Shown here: in pieces, positions 17,166 through 23,433 of the stretch
How positions within the stretch are numbered: the stretch's first letter is position 1
How the letters are laid out: each line of letters starts with the position of its first letter
Source of the DNA: a virus
Length of the DNA: 37,098 bases
Direction: 5' to 3' (one strand)
Virus record (IMG/VR): IMGVR_UViG_3300042879_003287
Coordinates: 1 to 37,098 of that record
Translations under genes and position numbers: made by a program
The notes under the pieces: model-generated
Told to the model about the DNA's origin: nothing
Seen by the model: only the letters and a program-made list of their open reading frames with translations
The model's database searches: none

Positions 17166-17174
17166 AGAAGGGCT

Positions 17175-17196
17175 TTGACACCCCGCGACGAGCATG
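17175..17196 (+). promoter_or_regulatory. TTGACA-type start element, copy at the holin-like gene
   Basis: TTGACAC at 17175 precedes GCGACGAGC and the ATG at 17194, 19 nt from the first T. Here the TTGACA is not part of the upstream stop codon (the stop is TAA at 17163), so the element is kept independently of the stop. Confidence 0.6.
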
Positions 17197-17361
17197 AACT
17201 TCATGCTCGGAAAGCTCAAAGAAAAAAGCACCTACGCGGGGCTGTTGGCCTTGCTTGCCGCCTTCGGGTGGTCTGTTGACCCTGACCAGTTTTCGGCGAT
17301 CTCAGCGGCAGTTATTGCGCTGATCGGCGTGTGGGAAGTCTTTCGCCGGGAGTCCAAATAG
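17194..17361 (+). CDS. Small one-TM protein, holin-like
   Basis: This 55-aa protein has a positively charged start (MNFMLGKLKEKSTY), a hydrophobic segment AGLLALLAAFGWSV and a second one, ISAAVIALIGVWEVF, and ends RRESK. It resembles short phage holins (two short membrane segments or one long hairpin). It sits directly ahead of the lipoprotein and amidase genes with TAG/GTG overlap, so I take it as the lysis holin. It is chosen as a gene because it follows a good TTGACA-type element and its frame closes exactly at the next start. Confidence 0.68.
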   Translation: MNFMLGKLKEKSTYAGLLALLAAFGWSVDPDQFSAISAAVIALIGVWEVFRRESK

Positions 17362-17498
17362 TGCGCGCCTTCATCTTGGCGCTGGCCGCGCTGGCCCTCA
17401 CGGGCTGCGCGGGGACCAAGTTCAACCTTGGCTACGACTTCAACGCGAAAAAGTTTTTTGCCGAAATCGAGCAGCCGTTAAGCGGCTACAAAAAGTGA
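17361..17498 (+). CDS. Small lipoprotein, Rz1-like (outer-membrane spanin candidate)
   Basis: This 45-aa protein has an N-terminal signal peptide with lipobox LTGC (Cys16), so it should be lipid-anchored after cleavage. It starts with GTG, overlapping the holin-like stop by one base. The mature part, AGTKFNLGYDFNAKKFFAEIEQPLSGYKK, is only about 30 residues, as in Rz1-type outer-membrane spanin partners. Its place between holin-like and amidase genes supports a role in outer-membrane disruption, implying a Gram-negative host. No inner-membrane partner with a coiled coil is apparent nearby. It ends in a GTGA overlap with the amidase. Confidence 0.6.
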   Translation: MRAFILALAALALTGCAGTKFNLGYDFNAKKFFAEIEQPLSGYKK

Positions 17499-18136
17499 AC
17501 CCGCTCAAATGGTTCAGTCACTTATTCGCGGTCTTTCGCGCTGGCCCACCGTCGATCTCGCCGAGCTCCTCCTCGCTATTAAAGTCATCCTCGATAAGCG
17601 AGCCAAAGAAGCCGAGCGCGCCACCAAAAAGCGCCCCCGCCACAAAGGCGAAAAGCCCTAAAAGTTACCCGGAGAAGCTGCTTAACTCTCCGAACGTGTC
17701 GAAGGGCAGGCGCATCGCGCCGAAAGCTATCGTCCTGCATCACACGTCGGGCTCTTACGCGGGCAGCGTGGCGTGGTGCATGAACCCGGCGAGCAAGGTC
17801 AGCTATCACTGCATCGTCGCCAAAGACGGACGGCGCTCTACGTTGGCCGATCCAGACGAGAGAGCTTGGCACGCGGGAAAAAGCGCCTGGCGCGGAAGGC
17901 GCGACCTTAACTCGTGGAGCATCGGCGCTGCCTTTGAAGGCGACACTTACCAGCGGCAGTTGAACGAGGACGAGATGGCGAGCATGGCCGAATACCTTGA
18001 GCCGTTAATGAGGCGCTATCGGCTCACGCTGGATGACGTTACCGACCACCGCACCGTTAGCCCCGGACGCAAAGACGATTTGAACCCGACGGAATTTGCG
18101 CGCTTCAAGGCGTATCTGGCAAAGCGACTAACATGA
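17495..18136 (+). CDS. N-acetylmuramoyl-L-alanine amidase endolysin (Amidase_2)
   Basis: This 213-aa protein cleaves the amide bond between muramic acid and L-Ala in peptidoglycan. The domain starts at about residue 72 with KAIVLHHTSG (zinc ligand among H82/H83), has WHAG at 125-128 and ends with VTDHRTVSPGRKDDLNP, with H185 and D194 as the remaining zinc-ligand candidates. The N-terminus up to about 60 is a Ser/Pro/Lys-rich linker with no clear signal peptide, so it would rely on the holin for export. It starts with GTG overlapping the spanin-like gene. It is a single-domain lysin with no visible cell-wall-binding repeat. Confidence 0.88.
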   Translation: MNPLKWFSHLFAVFRAGPPSISPSSSSLLKSSSISEPKKPSAPPKSAPATKAKSPKSYPEKLLNSPNVSKGRRIAPKAIVLHHTSGSYAGSVAWCMNPASKVSYHCIVAKDGRRSTLADPDERAWHAGKSAWRGRRDLNSWSIGAAFEGDTYQRQLNEDEMASMAEYLEPLMRRYRLTLDDVTDHRTVSPGRKDDLNPTEFARFKAYLAKRLT

Positions 18137-18149
18137 AAGGAGGACAACA

Positions 18150-18290
18150 ATGCACCGAGCAACCGACAGCGGCCTTGTTTATGGGCCTTACGGAGCAGTC
18201 GGCTACGTCGAGCGCATCAGTCCGAATCGCCGTGCGCGGCGGTTCAGCCTGCGGCGTTTTGTGAGACGTTTAGCCATGCTGCTTGCCTAA
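18150..18290 (+). CDS. Small basic protein of unknown function
   Basis: This 46-aa protein follows the amidase with a strong Shine-Dalgarno: AAAGGAGGAC about 8 nt before the ATG at 18150. It is basic, rich in Arg, with a C-terminal stretch (RRARRFSLRRFVRRLAMLLA) that could bind nucleic acid or membrane. The strong ribosome-binding site, stronger than most of the genome, makes a real gene likely. No family is recognised. It is the last gene of the late block before the convergent leftward operon. Confidence 0.5.
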   Translation: MHRATDSGLVYGPYGAVGYVERISPNRRARRFSLRRFVRRLAMLLA

Positions 18291-18312
18291 ACCAAAACGG
18301 CTTTCAGTATCA

Positions 18313-18355
18313 ACAACGTGTCGATGTCTTAAACAGAGTTGAGACAACGTGTCGA
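18313..18355. repeat. 12-bp direct repeat ACAACGTGTCGA between convergent operons
   Basis: ACAACGTGTCGA occurs at 18313-18324 and 18344-18355, 31 bp apart, in the 69-bp gap between the late genes and the leftward operon. It may be a protein-binding site or part of a transcription stop; no good T-tailed hairpin is seen here. Confidence 0.6.
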
Positions 18356-18359
18356 AATT

Positions 18360-18506
18360 TCAGCGGGACGCTATGTAAAGGAACCCAAGGTTGGCCCCTG
18401 AATAGCCAAGGAAAATTGCGGCCATCGGCCAGTTTTTTTCCAAGGCAAAGCCCGCGCTGGTGGCAACATAGCACAGGGTGCAGATGAGCAAGGGCCAGAA
18501 GGTCAT
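18360..18506 (-). CDS. Small two-TM membrane protein
   Basis: This 48-aa protein has a hydrophobic N-terminal segment (FWPLLICTLCYVATSAGFAL), a short loop EKNWPM, and a second hydrophobic segment (AAIFLGYSGANLGFLYIA), ending SR. It overlaps the metalloprotease gene by ATGA, so it is the last gene of the leftward operon. Two-TM proteins of this pattern are common in phage genomes; function is not known to me. It may be a membrane partner of the upstream proteins or a small superinfection-exclusion-type protein. Confidence 0.62.
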   Translation of the reverse strand: MTFWPLLICTLCYVATSAGFALEKNWPMAAIFLGYSGANLGFLYIASR

Positions 18507-18847
18507 CGGTCTGCCCGGTGTCGCCCTATGCTGATCGTCCCGCCCGTGTGCTTGGCCGTGAAACGAGCAACCGCCGAGGCCACGCGCTCTAATTCCAAGA
18601 TAGGGTCTTCCGCGATGTCGCGCAGGATGGCATGGGCAACCTCATGCACAATGATGCCGAATCCGTTGTTCGCCACGGCGCGAGGGTCGAGATAGATCGT
18701 GCGGAGATCGTAGCGCACCAAGCCCTCCAGCACTTCTTTCTCCGGTGGACGGCAGATTTTAACCTTCCACCATTCGCCATCGAAGCGGAAGCGCATCACA
18801 GGGATGCCCTTCTTGCGCTTACGCGGGGTGCTGGCGCGCTTTTTCAT
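18503..18847 (-). CDS. HExxH metalloprotease-like protein
   Basis: This 114-aa protein has HEVAH at residues 68-72, the zinc-binding helix of gluzincin-type metallopeptidases, preceded by IYLDPRAVANNGFGIIV and followed by E85/E87, a possible third ligand. Size and motif resemble ImmA/IrrE-type domains, which cleave phage repressors, but it is a minimal version. It overlaps the HTH protein (ATGA at 18844-18847), so a protease-plus-DNA-binding pair, as in ImmA-ImmR, is a reasonable idea. The longer reading frame upstream is contained in the HTH gene region, so the short start is preferred. Confidence 0.6.
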   Translation of the reverse strand: MKKRASTPRKRKKGIPVMRFRFDGEWWKVKICRPPEKEVLEGLVRYDLRTIYLDPRAVANNGFGIIVHEVAHAILRDIAEDPILELERVASAVARFTAKHTGGTISIGRHRADR

Positions 18848-19128
18848 TTTAGCTTGTAGTGCCGCAGCGCCAAAACACGCTGCCCGCAGGGAACCCGAAA
18901 CATCGCCGTCTCGCATCGGCCTTCTTCGGCGGCTTTGCGGATGAGCTTCGCCATGTGGCTTTCGCTTTTTCCGAGTAAGGTGGCTATCTCGCTCATGCGG
19001 AGCCAACCCGGCGGCACCTCGTCGGTGGCGGCTTGCGTGGATAGGGCCGCGCACCATTTGGCGAGGTCGGGATCAAGGGAGGGGGGCAAATTGCCGCCCC
19101 CCTTTGTGGTTGAGAGCCGCGACTTCAT
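18844..19128 (-). CDS. Helix-turn-helix DNA-binding protein
   Basis: This 94-aa protein has a helix-turn-helix at about residues 42-72 (GWLRMSEIATLLGKSESHMAKLIRKAAEEG), followed by a wing-like segment MFRVPCGQRVLALRHYKLK. It probably regulates transcription. The N-terminal 40 residues are less ordered. It sits between the metallophosphoesterase and the metalloprotease, overlapping both by ATGA. Which operator it binds cannot be told; its coupling to a metalloprotease is suggestive of a repressor switch, but is only inferred. Confidence 0.6.
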   Translation of the reverse strand: MKSRLSTTKGGGNLPPSLDPDLAKWCAALSTQAATDEVPPGWLRMSEIATLLGKSESHMAKLIRKAAEEGRCETAMFRVPCGQRVLALRHYKLK

Positions 19129-19865
19129 AGCGGGAGCCTGTAATGGGGGGAAAGGGTGACGAGGTTAACCGTGCAGGCCGTGTCGCAGTATTCGCCGTAG
19201 GCAAAACCATGCCGCCATGCCAAGGTCTGCCGCCGTCCTGCGGCATACTCCATATCGAGGCGAGCCAGGCACCCGATGTTGTAGCCAATGGCGTCGGCAT
19301 GGGTGCGGGCGGGCTCCATCGCCACCCGGTGCGTGTGGCCGAACACGCTATGCGCGCCGATGGTTTCCGCCGTGTCGCGGGCCGCGCTGACGTTGAAGAG
19401 AGCGCCATGCAGAAAGGCCGTGCCGCCCAGATACCGCACTGAGTCGCGGGCCATGCCGCGATAGGGGATGATCTCGGTTTTGTATTTGGCGAGGTTGTCG
19501 TGGATCTTCGCCATGACCGCGCCCGCCGCATAGGCCACGACCTGATTGGCGCTATGGGTCAGGGCAACGGCACGGGCCTCGTGGTTGCCGTGAAAATACA
19601 TGGTGGGCCGCATCTCGTGCAGGAACGACAACCCGGAGAGCAAATCGTCCATGAGGGACTCGGCGCGGTCGGGGTCATCGGGATCACGCCGAGCGCCAGC
19701 GCGCAGGCAAGCGAGGTCAATGGCATCGCCCAGGTGGATGCGTTGGTGCGGGTTGTAGCGGTCGAGGAAAGTCAGGAACGCTTCGCGGGCCTTGGGGTCG
19801 ACGTCTGAACCGTGGGAGCAAGTCGCGGCTACCCAGCGTTTCCACTTTCGTGTAATGTTTGCCAC
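19125..19865 (-). CDS. Calcineurin-like metallophosphoesterase
   Basis: This 246-aa protein has the metal-site motifs of the family in order: LGDAID (G46, D47), FHGNHEAR (G93-N94-H95-E96), FLHGA (H153-G154) and FGHTHR (G176-H177-T178-H179). The first motif, normally DxH, reads CSH here (C16, H18), so the first Asp ligand seems replaced by Cys. Such enzymes hydrolyse phosphodiesters or phosphate esters. It is the first gene of the leftward operon and lies beside the attP candidate, where lysogenic-conversion or defence genes commonly sit. The substrate is unknown. Confidence 0.78.
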   Translation of the reverse strand: MANITRKWKRWVAATCSHGSDVDPKAREAFLTFLDRYNPHQRIHLGDAIDLACLRAGARRDPDDPDRAESLMDDLLSGLSFLHEMRPTMYFHGNHEARAVALTHSANQVVAYAAGAVMAKIHDNLAKYKTEIIPYRGMARDSVRYLGGTAFLHGALFNVSAARDTAETIGAHSVFGHTHRVAMEPARTHADAIGYNIGCLARLDMEYAAGRRQTLAWRHGFAYGEYCDTACTVNLVTLSPHYRLPL

Positions 19866-19918
19866 GCAAGTGCGCGGCGTATGTCAAAACCCTATGCCAA
19901 AGGCTCAAAATGAAACCA

Positions 19919-20083
19919 GAAAGTAACCACTATTCCGACTCTATGTTATCGCCCGATCTTCTCAATTTCCTGTGTCGGAGGGCACCATTTGGAGCCACTC
20001 AAACCAAGTAGTGTAGATTCGACCCCCTCCGCCGGCATCTTACAAATCAACGACTTACAGAATTTGAGAGAGGAAAGTAACCA
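19919..20083. other. Candidate attP: tRNA-like core with flanking 11-bp repeats
   Basis: The core TTCGACCCCCTCCGCCGGCA (20018-20037) looks like the T-loop plus 3' acceptor strand of a tRNA or tmRNA gene. GAAAGTAACCA occurs at 19919-19929 and 20073-20083, flanking it in the same orientation, as arm-type integrase sites would. The region lies directly downstream of the integrase gene, a usual attP position. The core is inferred by resemblance only. Confidence 0.6.
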
Positions 20084-21117
20084 GTTTTGAACCACTCGGT
20101 TGCGGCCCTTCTTTCCTGCATCTCAAGGTAGTTCTTGCGGACTACGGCCTCGGAGTTGCCCATTTCTAAGGCCACTTGTGAGGCACTTTTCACGGCGGCG
20201 CATCGGTAACTTCCGAAAGAATGTCGCAGACCGTTCTTCACCCACAGGGCTCCTTTCCTGCGGAGTCGCTTGGCAAGGTTGTCGATGCGGTCTTGCGGGG
20301 CAACCATGCCGCCCGGTTGCGCTTCGCTCTTGCGTATCCATGAGGCGAGAGCGGGCAGGATTGGAACGAGGCGACGGCGTTTTGTCTTACAGATTTCGGG
20401 CCGCACCTCGATGTGCTTTCTGCCGAGCTTGATGTCCTCCCATCGCAGTCCTTGGATCTCCTCGGTGCGTAGGCCAGCAAGGCCACCGATTGCCAGGGCG
20501 AGTCGCCATTCGCTTGGGGCGGCGGCAAGCAGGGCGCGGAACTCCTTCGGCGTGTAGATCGCCACAGGCTTTGTGTCCAAGGTCTTGGTGTGTGTGCGCT
20601 CTGGCGCGGTCATGCCGTCAGGGATGAGCGCCGACTTGCGCGCCCACGAGAAGAAGCTGACGAGGGCCGTGCGGACGTTGTTGTAGCGGCGGGGGCCAAC
20701 AAGCAGGCGGTCGAGGTAGTCGCGGATCTGGTCGGGTGTGACCTCGCTCATGCGGACGGGGTGCGCCTTGGCGAACTTGGCAAGGTCGGAGGACACGATG
20801 CGCGTCTCTTGCACCTTGCGGTCTTTAAGGTGCGCCATGTAGCGAGTCACGGCCTCGGCCACCTTGGGCGACTCCAGCCGCGTGGCTCGCCATTGTTGGA
20901 ACTCGGAAAGTAGTGCGGGGCTGATCTCGGACAAGTCGGCCTTGCCCACTCGGATGGCTTTAAGCTGCAAGCGGGCTTTGTCGCGGGCGCGGTCGAGGTT
21001 TTTGGCGGTGCAGAGGATGCGCCGACCCGCTTTGTGGGTGTGCCATTTCCAACGTCCGTCAGAGGCCAGCCAAAGGCGGGCGGAGAAATTACCGACTTTG
21101 ACGGTATCGGTATTCAT
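20047..21117 (-). CDS. int: Tyrosine recombinase integrase
   Basis: This 356-aa protein catalyses integration and, with an excisionase, excision. An N-terminal arm/core-binding region (about 1-170) is followed by the catalytic domain: GLRTEE with R217, KTKRRR with the lysine near 244-246, GLRHS with R298 (His in the HxxR position replaced by N295), EMGNSE with N321 in the usual His/Trp position and Y330 in VRKNYLEM. So two of the conserved positions are Asn. No Shine-Dalgarno is apparent before the ATG at 21117, and a 13-base C tract on the coding strand lies 20 bases upstream. The attP candidate overlaps the gene's 3' end. Confidence 0.92.
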   Translation of the reverse strand: MNTDTVKVGNFSARLWLASDGRWKWHTHKAGRRILCTAKNLDRARDKARLQLKAIRVGKADLSEISPALLSEFQQWRATRLESPKVAEAVTRYMAHLKDRKVQETRIVSSDLAKFAKAHPVRMSEVTPDQIRDYLDRLLVGPRRYNNVRTALVSFFSWARKSALIPDGMTAPERTHTKTLDTKPVAIYTPKEFRALLAAAPSEWRLALAIGGLAGLRTEEIQGLRWEDIKLGRKHIEVRPEICKTKRRRLVPILPALASWIRKSEAQPGGMVAPQDRIDNLAKRLRRKGALWVKNGLRHSFGSYRCAAVKSASQVALEMGNSEAVVRKNYLEMQERRAATEWFKTGYFPLSNSVSR

Positions 21118-21136
21118 TTTCTATTTATTGATTTGC

Positions 21137-21149
21137 GGGGGGGGGGGGG
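21137..21149. repeat. Homopolymer of 13 G (13 C on the integrase strand)
   Basis: A run of 13 G lies in the 91-bp gap upstream of the integrase start. On the integrase strand, TATTGCCC before the tract and CAATAAAT after it could be promoter boxes with the tract in the spacer. Long C tracts slip readily, so the length may vary, or be a sequencing error. Confidence 0.85.
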
Positions 21150-21208
21150 CAATACTGCGGATGTCCTACGCCCTTAGTTATCAATAGTCCCTTATGAACA
21201 CCATAAAG

Positions 21209-21424
21209 CTACTTTCCGAGGCTGCGTTTTATGCGACTCGCGGCCTTGCGAAGATCATCCTTGCCCGACTCGTGAAGCTGGTTTGTTAGCAATCCTGCAA
21301 TTGCTTCGCGGACAATATCGCTTCGGTTTACCCCTTCCGGGCGGGACGCTACCACTGTGTCGATTTGCCGACTCATGGCCTCGCTGATCCTTACCTTTAG
21401 CTCAATGTCCAGATTGCTGCTCAT
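21209..21424 (-). CDS. Ribbon-helix-helix regulator (CopG/Arc-like), repressor candidate
   Basis: This 71-aa protein has the RHH pattern: a strand LDIELKVRIS, then helix A (EAMSRQIDTVVASRP), turn, and helix B (NRSDIVREAIAGLLTNQL), with a basic C-terminus (AASRIKRSLGK). RHH proteins bind DNA as dimers at short repeats. The ATG at 21424 is preceded by AAAGGA, a fair Shine-Dalgarno; longer frames upstream run into the intergenic region. It is transcribed divergently from another RHH gene with tandem decamers between them, so it may be the lysogeny or early repressor. Confidence 0.75.
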   Translation of the reverse strand: MSSNLDIELKVRISEAMSRQIDTVVASRPEGVNRSDIVREAIAGLLTNQLHESGKDDLRKAASRIKRSLGK

Positions 21425-21500
21425 GTGTTCCTTTGTCCCACGTTCCAGCCGCCCTAAAAAAAAGTCAAAAAAAATCACAATAAGGACTTGACCCCATACC

Positions 21501-21520
21501 CCATTGTGTCCCATTGTGCC
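21501..21520. promoter_or_regulatory. Tandem decamer, likely operator
   Basis: CCATTGTGTC and CCATTGTGCC stand head to tail with no gap, between divergent RHH genes. Direct repeats with 10-bp phasing suit binding of RHH dimers. A TTGACC at 21489 could be a weak -35 box for the rightward early genes; the expected -10 would fall in the second repeat. Confidence 0.6.
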
Positions 21521-21524
21521 CCAC

Positions 21525-21701
21525 ATGAACGAGCTCACGACTTCGATCAAAGCGCGCATCTCCTCGTCGATGTTCGATGCGCTGATGAAAATTTCGGGAC
21601 GCGATTGCGTTCCTGTCTCGCACTTGGTTCGCACGGCGCTGCGTCTTTTTTTGGCGAACAATGTGTCCCAACACGGCCACAAGCGAACACGCTCCAAATG
21701 A
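21525..21701 (+). CDS. Ribbon-helix-helix protein, first early gene
   Basis: This 58-aa protein also looks RHH: strand TTSIKARISS, helix SMFDALMKISGR, turn, helix SHLVRTALRLFLAN, then a basic tail (HGHKRTRSK). It is likely a transcription regulator, in the position of a Cro-type protein opposite the leftward RHH gene. The ATG at 21525 follows a tandem decamer. No clear Shine-Dalgarno is seen; the alternative TTG at 21504 would begin in the decamers. It ends in an ATGA overlap with the excisionase-like gene. Confidence 0.65.
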   Translation: MNELTTSIKARISSSMFDALMKISGRDCVPVSHLVRTALRLFLANNVSQHGHKRTRSK

Positions 21702-21874
21702 TCCCGCAACTCGTCACCACGAAGGAAGCCGCCGAGATGCTTCGTATCTCGCGCAACAAAGTGAAGTTGCATTTGCCCGCCGTGAAACTTTCAGCGCATG
21801 GCACTCGCTATGACATAGCGGACATTCGTGCGCTCATTGAAAACAAAAAGGAGAACACACAATGGACTACATGA
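21698..21874 (+). CDS. xis: Excisionase-like MerR-type HTH protein
   Basis: This 58-aa protein has the compact HTH of small excisionases: LVTTKEAAEMLRISRNKVKLHLPAVKLSAHGTRYDIADIRALIE, with the EAAEMLRIS helix, a recognition helix and a small wing ending in an Asp-Ile-Arg step. It is probably Xis, directing prophage excision with the integrase, and could also regulate early genes. It overlaps the RHH gene by ATGA at 21698. The position in the early operon, away from the integrase, is common in temperate phages. A general HTH regulator role is the alternative. Confidence 0.65.
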   Translation: MIPQLVTTKEAAEMLRISRNKVKLHLPAVKLSAHGTRYDIADIRALIENKKENTQWTT

Positions 21875-22074
21875 CCATCATACTCGGAACCACCGCCCTC
21901 GCGGCCCTCGTCGGGCTGGTGTGGATGGCTGGTTACGAATTAGGACAGGCGAACGCCCAAGACGCACCGCCGCGTCGGCCCACCGTGGCCGAGCTCGTCA
22001 ACGAACTGAAACCCCGCCGCCCGAAGGCTGCGCGCAACCGCCGCAAGGCCGCGAGAAAGGCGGTGCGGGCGTGA
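21862..22074 (+). CDS. Small single-TM protein
   Basis: This 70-aa protein has one membrane segment near residues 4-25 (MTIILGTTALAALVGLVWMAGY) and a basic, cytoplasmic-looking C-terminal half rich in Pro, Arg and Lys (PRRPTVAELVNELKPRRPKAARNRRKAARKAV). AAAAAGGAG precedes the ATG at 21862 by a good spacing. It overlaps the previous gene by 13 bases and the next by GTGA. The role is unknown; small TM proteins here often act in exclusion or host takeover. Confidence 0.5.
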   Translation: MDYMTIILGTTALAALVGLVWMAGYELGQANAQDAPPRRPTVAELVNELKPRRPKAARNRRKAARKAVRA

Positions 22075-22241
22075 GCATTAACCCGCGCCTGCGTTACTCC
22101 GACAATCTCGGAGCCTGCCCTTGCCTTGATCCGTTGGCCCTTGGCCGCGTGATGGAAGCTATCTGCAACGGCCACCGCCCGACACTCGCCGACCGCGTGA
22201 AGCGCGCCCTGGCTCAACTCCGCAAGAAGCTCGCCCGATGA
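22071..22241 (+). CDS. Small hypothetical early protein
   Basis: This 56-aa protein starts with GTG overlapping the previous stop and ends by ATGA overlap with the next gene. It has a Cys pair (GACPCLD), then a helical and basic half (MEAICNGHRPTLADRVKRALAQLRKKLAR). No family is recognised. Its coupling at both ends to neighbouring genes is the main reason to believe it; the frame is open much further upstream, but only by crossing real genes. Confidence 0.5.
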   Translation: MSINPRLRYSDNLGACPCLDPLALGRVMEAICNGHRPTLADRVKRALAQLRKKLAR

Positions 22242-22345
22242 TCCCAACACCCCCGGACAACGGCATTGCGGCAATGGCTTTGCTTACGGCAATCGCCATC
22301 GCGCTGGTTCTCGTCGCCGATTGGATTGCCAACTTACTCCGATGA
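22238..22345 (+). CDS. Tiny single-TM protein
   Basis: This 35-aa peptide, MIPTPPDNGIAAMALLTAIA and on, has a single hydrophobic segment of about 20 residues and a short charged end (ADWIANLLR). It overlaps both neighbours by ATGA (22238 and 22342), which supports translation. Function is unknown. Confidence 0.45.
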   Translation: MIPTPPDNGIAAMALLTAIAIALVLVADWIANLLR

Positions 22346-22776
22346 TCTCCGACATCTCCGACATTTGCGTGGCCTCGCACAACGGCAAGCCATCCCGCTC
22401 CGTGGGCGGCGACCCGTCGCTGGATCGTAGCGGCTGGGAGCTTCTGGCGTGGGCCATCTTGGAGCAGGCCGTGGCCGACCTCGTGCTGTTCGCCCGCTTC
22501 GGCATCATCACCACTTCGGGCAAGTGCCTTCCGTGGCCTACCACGATGAAGCGCATCACCAAATACGGCCCCAGCGGCAAGCTCGGCACCTACTGGCACC
22601 GCGTCCCGCGAAACTTGGCAACGGCCAAAGGGCCGAACGAGCACAGGGAACTCAAAGCCTGGTTCCTGTCAGACCACGCGCAGAGCTTTTGCGACCTCAT
22701 CGGGTGCCGCCTGCCGGCCAAAGAGATTTTCACGAACACGCTCAAGACACACGGAGGACTAAATCATGTCGCATGA
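22342..22776 (+). CDS. Hypothetical early protein
   Basis: This 144-aa protein starts by ATGA overlap at 22342. It has a helical central part (SGWELLAWAILEQAVADLVLFARFGII) and a C-terminal basic-helical region (HRELKAWFLSDHAQSFCDLIGCRLPAKEIFTNTLKTHG). It has no signal peptide. I recognise this general pattern among small phage early proteins, but no function. The end overlaps the coiled-coil gene by 11 bases. Confidence 0.5.
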   Translation: MISDISDICVASHNGKPSRSVGGDPSLDRSGWELLAWAILEQAVADLVLFARFGIITTSGKCLPWPTTMKRITKYGPSGKLGTYWHRVPRNLATAKGPNEHRELKAWFLSDHAQSFCDLIGCRLPAKEIFTNTLKTHGGLNHVA

Positions 22777-23026
22777 GATGGAAATGGAAGACTTTGTGCG
22801 CGCAAAAGACGCCGAACTCGGCGCGCTCCGCGAGGAGTTGCAACGCTGCCGCCTCATTATCGAGCGATTGGAGAACGAGATCGCCGAGCTTTACACGGCG
22901 GCGAAGCGCGCCACCAAAGACAACCTCGACTTGCGGAAGCAGTTGCAATCGTGGGCCGACGAGGCTGACGCGGAAATCCAACTGGCGAAGCTGCGGCGCG
23001 CTGAACTGGAGGCTTGCGAGCTATGA
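22766..23026 (+). CDS. Coiled-coil protein
   Basis: This 86-aa protein is almost entirely a predicted coiled coil (ELGALREELQRCRLIIERLENEIAELYTAAKR and on), very rich in Glu, Leu, Arg and Lys. It probably forms homodimers. It overlaps the previous gene by 11 bases and the next by ATGA. No other motif is seen. Confidence 0.55.
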   Translation: MSHEMEMEDFVRAKDAELGALREELQRCRLIIERLENEIAELYTAAKRATKDNLDLRKQLQSWADEADAEIQLAKLRRAELEACEL

Positions 23027-23433
23027 ATTTGCCGTCCGTTATCAACAATGGGGGAACGGTCGGCAGAGCCGGGGCGGTGGAGCTTGGGGGCTCCGTAAAA
23101 GCCGCCCCGGTTAATCCCACATACCAAGTTGGCGAGATTGGCTTTGGCCCGATGTGGAACGACGAGCCAAGTGTGCGCGAGCTTTACGACCAAGCCTGTG
23201 CGTCGATCGTTCGCGCCGAGTGCGAGGCTGACGAGCTACGCGCCGAAGTGGCGATGCTGAAGCAGGGGATGCTCCTGCTCGCGGAGGAGCGGGACGAGGC
23301 GCGGGATACAGTTTTGAAATTGCGCCGCGAGCGAGCAGCGCAGGATGCCGTCATTGCCACATACCGCGACGAGGCTTGCCGTGAATCCTGCCGCGACAAA
23401 GCAGCGGCAGATGGAGGGTGGGGAAATATATGA
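23023..23433 (+). CDS. Hypothetical coiled-coil early protein
   Basis: This 136-aa protein has a Gly/Val-rich N-terminus without clear structure (about 1-45) and a C-terminal coiled coil (ECEADELRAEVAMLKQGMLLLAEERDEARDTVLKLRRERAAQ). Its coiled coil shows the same Glu-Arg-Asp-Glu-Ala style as the 25331 gene, so the two may be relatives or partners. Start at 23023 by ATGA overlap; it ends by ATGA overlap with the nuclease gene. Confidence 0.45.
   Translation: MNLPSVINNGGTVGRAGAVELGGSVKAAPVNPTYQVGEIGFGPMWNDEPSVRELYDQACASIVRAECEADELRAEVAMLKQGMLLLAEERDEARDTVLKLRRERAAQDAVIATYRDEACRESCRDKAAADGGWGNI

Noticed and set aside
16386-17231. Minus-strand ORF opposite the repeat-containing fibre gene
   Set aside because: The sequence repeats only reflect the fibre repeats read on the other strand.
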